Source: Roseiarcus sp035500275 (GTDB lineage: Bacteria > Pseudomonadota > Alphaproteobacteria > Rhizobiales > Beijerinckiaceae). From it: a DNA stretch of 11,556 bases. The notes below the pieces were generated by a model that made no database searches, had not been told where the DNA came from, and saw only the letters and a program-made list of their open reading frames with translations. Shown piece after piece: positions 8,119 to 11,556 of this stretch. Made by a program: the position numbers and the translations under genes. The stretch lies in contig DATJXI010000017.1 in NCBI GenBank assembly GCA_035500275.1, positions 1 through 11,556 on the forward strand, written 5' to 3'. How positions within the stretch are numbered: the stretch's first letter is position 1; each line of letters starts with the position of its first letter.

Positions 8119-8134
8119 GCGCCCCGAAGGGCGC
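8119..8134 (-). promoter_or_regulatory. C(UUCG)G tetraloop hairpin between the protease and hydrolase genes
   Basis: On the minus strand the sequence reads GCGCCC-TTCG-GGGCGC, a perfect six-base all-GC stem closed by a cUUCGg tetraloop, one of the most stable small RNA hairpins known. It lies after the protease stop codon (8158) and ends just before the hydrolase ribosome binding site. No U-tract follows, so a full terminator is unlikely. It may instead act as a partial terminator, a block to 3' exonucleases protecting the upstream message, or a modulator of hydrolase translation. Confidence 0.55.
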
Positions 8135-8157
8135 TCTTCGCCGAGCCGTAGCCGGCG

Positions 8158-9795
8158 TCAAACCGCCTGCAAGGTGCGCAGAACGTCGACGAGACCGGCG
8201 CCCTGAAATTCTGACTTCCGCTTCAGGTCGGTGGCGTTGGCGCAGAACAGATCCTTGATCGCCTGGGTCTGGCCGATGAATTCGCTGCGCACGGAAAGAA
8301 AAGCCGCGATTGCGCCAGACACATGCGGGGCCGCCATGCTCGTTCCGGAATCTTCGCGGAAGGGGACTACGCTGGGGTCTCCCTTGGCCTCCGACATCCG
8401 AGCGCAGGAAACAATCCGCTCTCCCGGCGCGACGAGGTCGGGCTTCATGCGGCCGTCGGCGGTCGGTCCCTTGCCGGAGAAAAACGAGACGCCATAGATA
8501 TGCGGCATTTCCCGGTGGGCGGAGCCGACGGTGATGGCGCATTGCGCATTGCCCGGATCGTCGATTGACCCCTCATGCGCCGCGGATTCCGACCTTCCAT
8601 CCGCCGTCGTGACCTGGCCGTAGCCGCCGTTGCCCGCCGCGACCACGACCACGACCCCCGAGCGCGCGAGCCGGTCGACTTCGACGCAGAGCGGGCTCTG
8701 GCCCGCCGCAAACCACCGCGGAAGGAACGGATAGCCCAGACTCAGATTGAGGCCGTGCACTTTGATGTTGCGGCCGGACTCATTGACCTTTTGGAGATAG
8801 CCGATCGCCGCGAGGACGTAGCTGACCCGGCCGTTGTCTCCCGAGCGCAGCACCTTGAGGCTCATGATCTTGCAGTGGGGAGCGAGGCCCAGGATCGGCG
8901 CCTTGTGCTCTTCATCGATCTTCGCGACGTCGTTGAAGGCGTCGTTGGTCCGGATCTCCTGCTGGATATTGATTCTGCGCTGGGCGGTCGGGCGGGTCTC
9001 GCCAGCGATGATGCCCGCAACGTGAGTGCCGTGCCCGTCCTCGTCGACGAGCGCGGCATTGGACGCCTGGGCAGCGTTCGCATACGCGCCAATGAAATCC
9101 CGGTGCCTGAGCCCGCCCTCGAGGCTAAGGGTCTTGTGCGTCTTGAAATGCGGATGGTCGCCGTCGATCCCGGTGTCGGCGACCGCCCAGACGATGTTCC
9201 TGCCGGCGGCCGCGAAGGCGGCGCGGGCGGCGTCACATTTGATCGTTTGCGCCGACTTGAAGACAGAACGCTTCACCGTATGGTCACGCCAAACCTTATA
9301 GAGCGGGGCGGCCGCCAGCGGCGTCTTGGCGGCGCCGAGGCGCGCAAGGGAAAGCAAGTCGAGCTTGTCGATGGTCGCCGCGGTGAGCTCGCCGAAAAGG
9401 TAGTGATCGGTGAATAGCGAATTGGCGATTGCGATCTGATCCTCGGGCGCGAATAGCGGCGTCGACGCCGCCGGAAGCGTGGGCACGCGCAGGCGCGCCA
9501 CCTCGTGACGCGCCTGCGGAGCGTCGGGAACTCGGGTCTTCGGGCGCTCCTTGAGGAACTGTTTCAGCAACATGGCGCGCGCACGCGGCGCGCCGCCGGG
9601 AAAGCCGGTGTTCATCTCTATCACGACAGGGAACAGGTCGGGTTTCGGCGCAGCGGTCGGAACGGCCGCTTCGGCTGAGGCCACCGCGGCTGGCGCACGC
9701 GCGCGCGTCTGCATCGCCTCGATCAGGTCGGACCCTATCCCGGTCTTCGCCAGCGTCTTTTGGATGCGGTCGTCAGACCGCGTGACATCGACCAT
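8158..9795 (-). CDS. Subtilisin-like serine protease (peptidase family S8), no signal peptide
   Basis: This 545-residue subtilase has a complete catalytic triad: Asp207 in VADTGID, His255 in DGHGTHVAGI and Ser486 in SGTSMAAPHVSGA, with oxyanion Asn389 in VVAAGNGG. The first about 185 residues precede the protease domain. Within them FPVVIEMN (about 55-62) and the region up to LYKVWRDHTVKRS (about 165-177) have the layout of an I9-like inhibitory propeptide; that is inference. No Sec or Tat signal peptide is visible at the N-terminus (MVDVTRSDDRIQKTL), so the enzyme looks cytoplasmic or is exported by another route. I chose the ATG at 9795 because a strong GGAGG site precedes it; a TTG at 9855 in the same frame would add 20 residues read from an AT-rich promoter-like stretch. 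The alpha/beta hydrolase follows 52 bp downstream. Substrate is unknown. Family assignment is certain, biological role is not. Confidence 0.93.
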   Translation of the reverse strand: MVDVTRSDDRIQKTLAKTGIGSDLIEAMQTRARAPAAVASAEAAVPTAAPKPDLFPVVIEMNTGFPGGAPRARAMLLKQFLKERPKTRVPDAPQARHEVARLRVPTLPAASTPLFAPEDQIAIANSLFTDHYLFGELTAATIDKLDLLSLARLGAAKTPLAAAPLYKVWRDHTVKRSVFKSAQTIKCDAARAAFAAAGRNIVWAVADTGIDGDHPHFKTHKTLSLEGGLRHRDFIGAYANAAQASNAALVDEDGHGTHVAGIIAGETRPTAQRRINIQQEIRTNDAFNDVAKIDEEHKAPILGLAPHCKIMSLKVLRSGDNGRVSYVLAAIGYLQKVNESGRNIKVHGLNLSLGYPFLPRWFAAGQSPLCVEVDRLARSGVVVVVAAGNGGYGQVTTADGRSESAAHEGSIDDPGNAQCAITVGSAHREMPHIYGVSFFSGKGPTADGRMKPDLVAPGERIVSCARMSEAKGDPSVVPFREDSGTSMAAPHVSGAIAAFLSVRSEFIGQTQAIKDLFCANATDLKRKSEFQGAGLVDVLRTLQAV

Positions 9796-9996
9796 CTCGC
9801 CCTCCGCCGATATAACTCTTATTACAGAAAGCTGGAACAATGGCAGTGCGCTCAATCACCCGGAGGAACAAGTAGTAAATTCAGACGAACCCATCGCGGC
9901 GGGACGGCGCTATACGATAAGAAGGTCCCCATCCTTACGCCTCGGATCGCGCACAGATCGGCGCTCCTGGAGGCGAGGCATCGCAAAAGGCCTCTC
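9796..9996. promoter_or_regulatory. Divergent intergenic region with putative promoters for the protease operon and ggt
   Basis: These 201 bp separate two divergent starts and contain markedly AT-rich stretches in an otherwise GC-rich window. For the protease (minus strand), TTGTTC (9840-9835) and GTTATA (9816-9811) are 18 bases apart and resemble -35 and -10 boxes, giving a very short leader before GGAGG. For ggt (plus strand), TATACGAT at 9911-9918 contains a TACGAT hexamer resembling a -10 box, without a recognisable -35. No clear operator repeat was found. An 11-codon frame beginning at 9840 is not supported as a gene. Promoter calls in alphaproteobacteria by eye are weak. Confidence 0.35.

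Positions 9997-11556
<1,560 letters not shown>

Noticed and set aside
8640..8660. Short tandem GACCAC-like repeat
   Set aside because: It encodes the run of valines before the oxyanion asparagine of the subtilase, a normal core strand of the S8 fold.
9796..9855. Subtilase start at the TTG at 9855 adding 20 residues
   Set aside because: The extension is read from AT-rich promoter-like DNA, and the ATG at 9795 has a much better ribosome binding site.
9840..9875. Micro-frame of 11 codons upstream of ggt that could be a leader peptide
   Set aside because: No ribosome binding site, no run of regulatory codons and no attenuator-like structure after it.

Overview
The window is GC-rich, densely coding DNA with short intergenic gaps and weakly consensus promoters. 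Together with the alphaproteobacterial type of AddB and the aerobic-pathway CobC/CobD pair, this points to an alphaproteobacterium, most likely of the Hyphomicrobiales. The order-level placement is inference from protein style, since no taxonomic marker gene is present.

Layout from left to right: (1) the 5' part of addA on the minus strand, running off the left edge; (2) addB on the minus strand, whose stop codon overlaps the addA start as ATGA; (3) cobC on the minus strand, 55 bp upstream of addB, so cobC-addB-addA may be one transcription unit; (4) cobD (cbiB) on the plus strand, divergent from cobC, with the two ATG start codons overlapping inside one CCATGG palindrome; (5) a 178-bp gap between convergent genes with a long imperfect hairpin; (6) a two-gene minus-strand unit made of a subtilisin-like S8 protease followed by an alpha/beta hydrolase, 52 bp apart, with a very stable C(UUCG)G hairpin in the gap; (7) a 201-bp divergent intergenic region; (8) ggt on the plus strand, a secreted gamma-glutamyltranspeptidase that starts with TTG and runs off the right edge.

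Functionally, AddA and AddB form the helicase-nuclease that resects double-strand DNA breaks. CobC makes aminopropanol phosphate and CobD attaches it to adenosylcobyrate, two consecutive steps of late cobalamin synthesis. Ggt acts on glutathione and other gamma-glutamyl compounds in the periplasm. The protease-hydrolase pair is the least explained part. Both proteins keep complete catalytic triads, neither shows a signal peptide, and they are flanked by ordinary housekeeping genes. If the window holds an undescribed system, this pair is the best candidate. No RNA genes, insertion sequences, CRISPR arrays or cobalamin riboswitch were seen.
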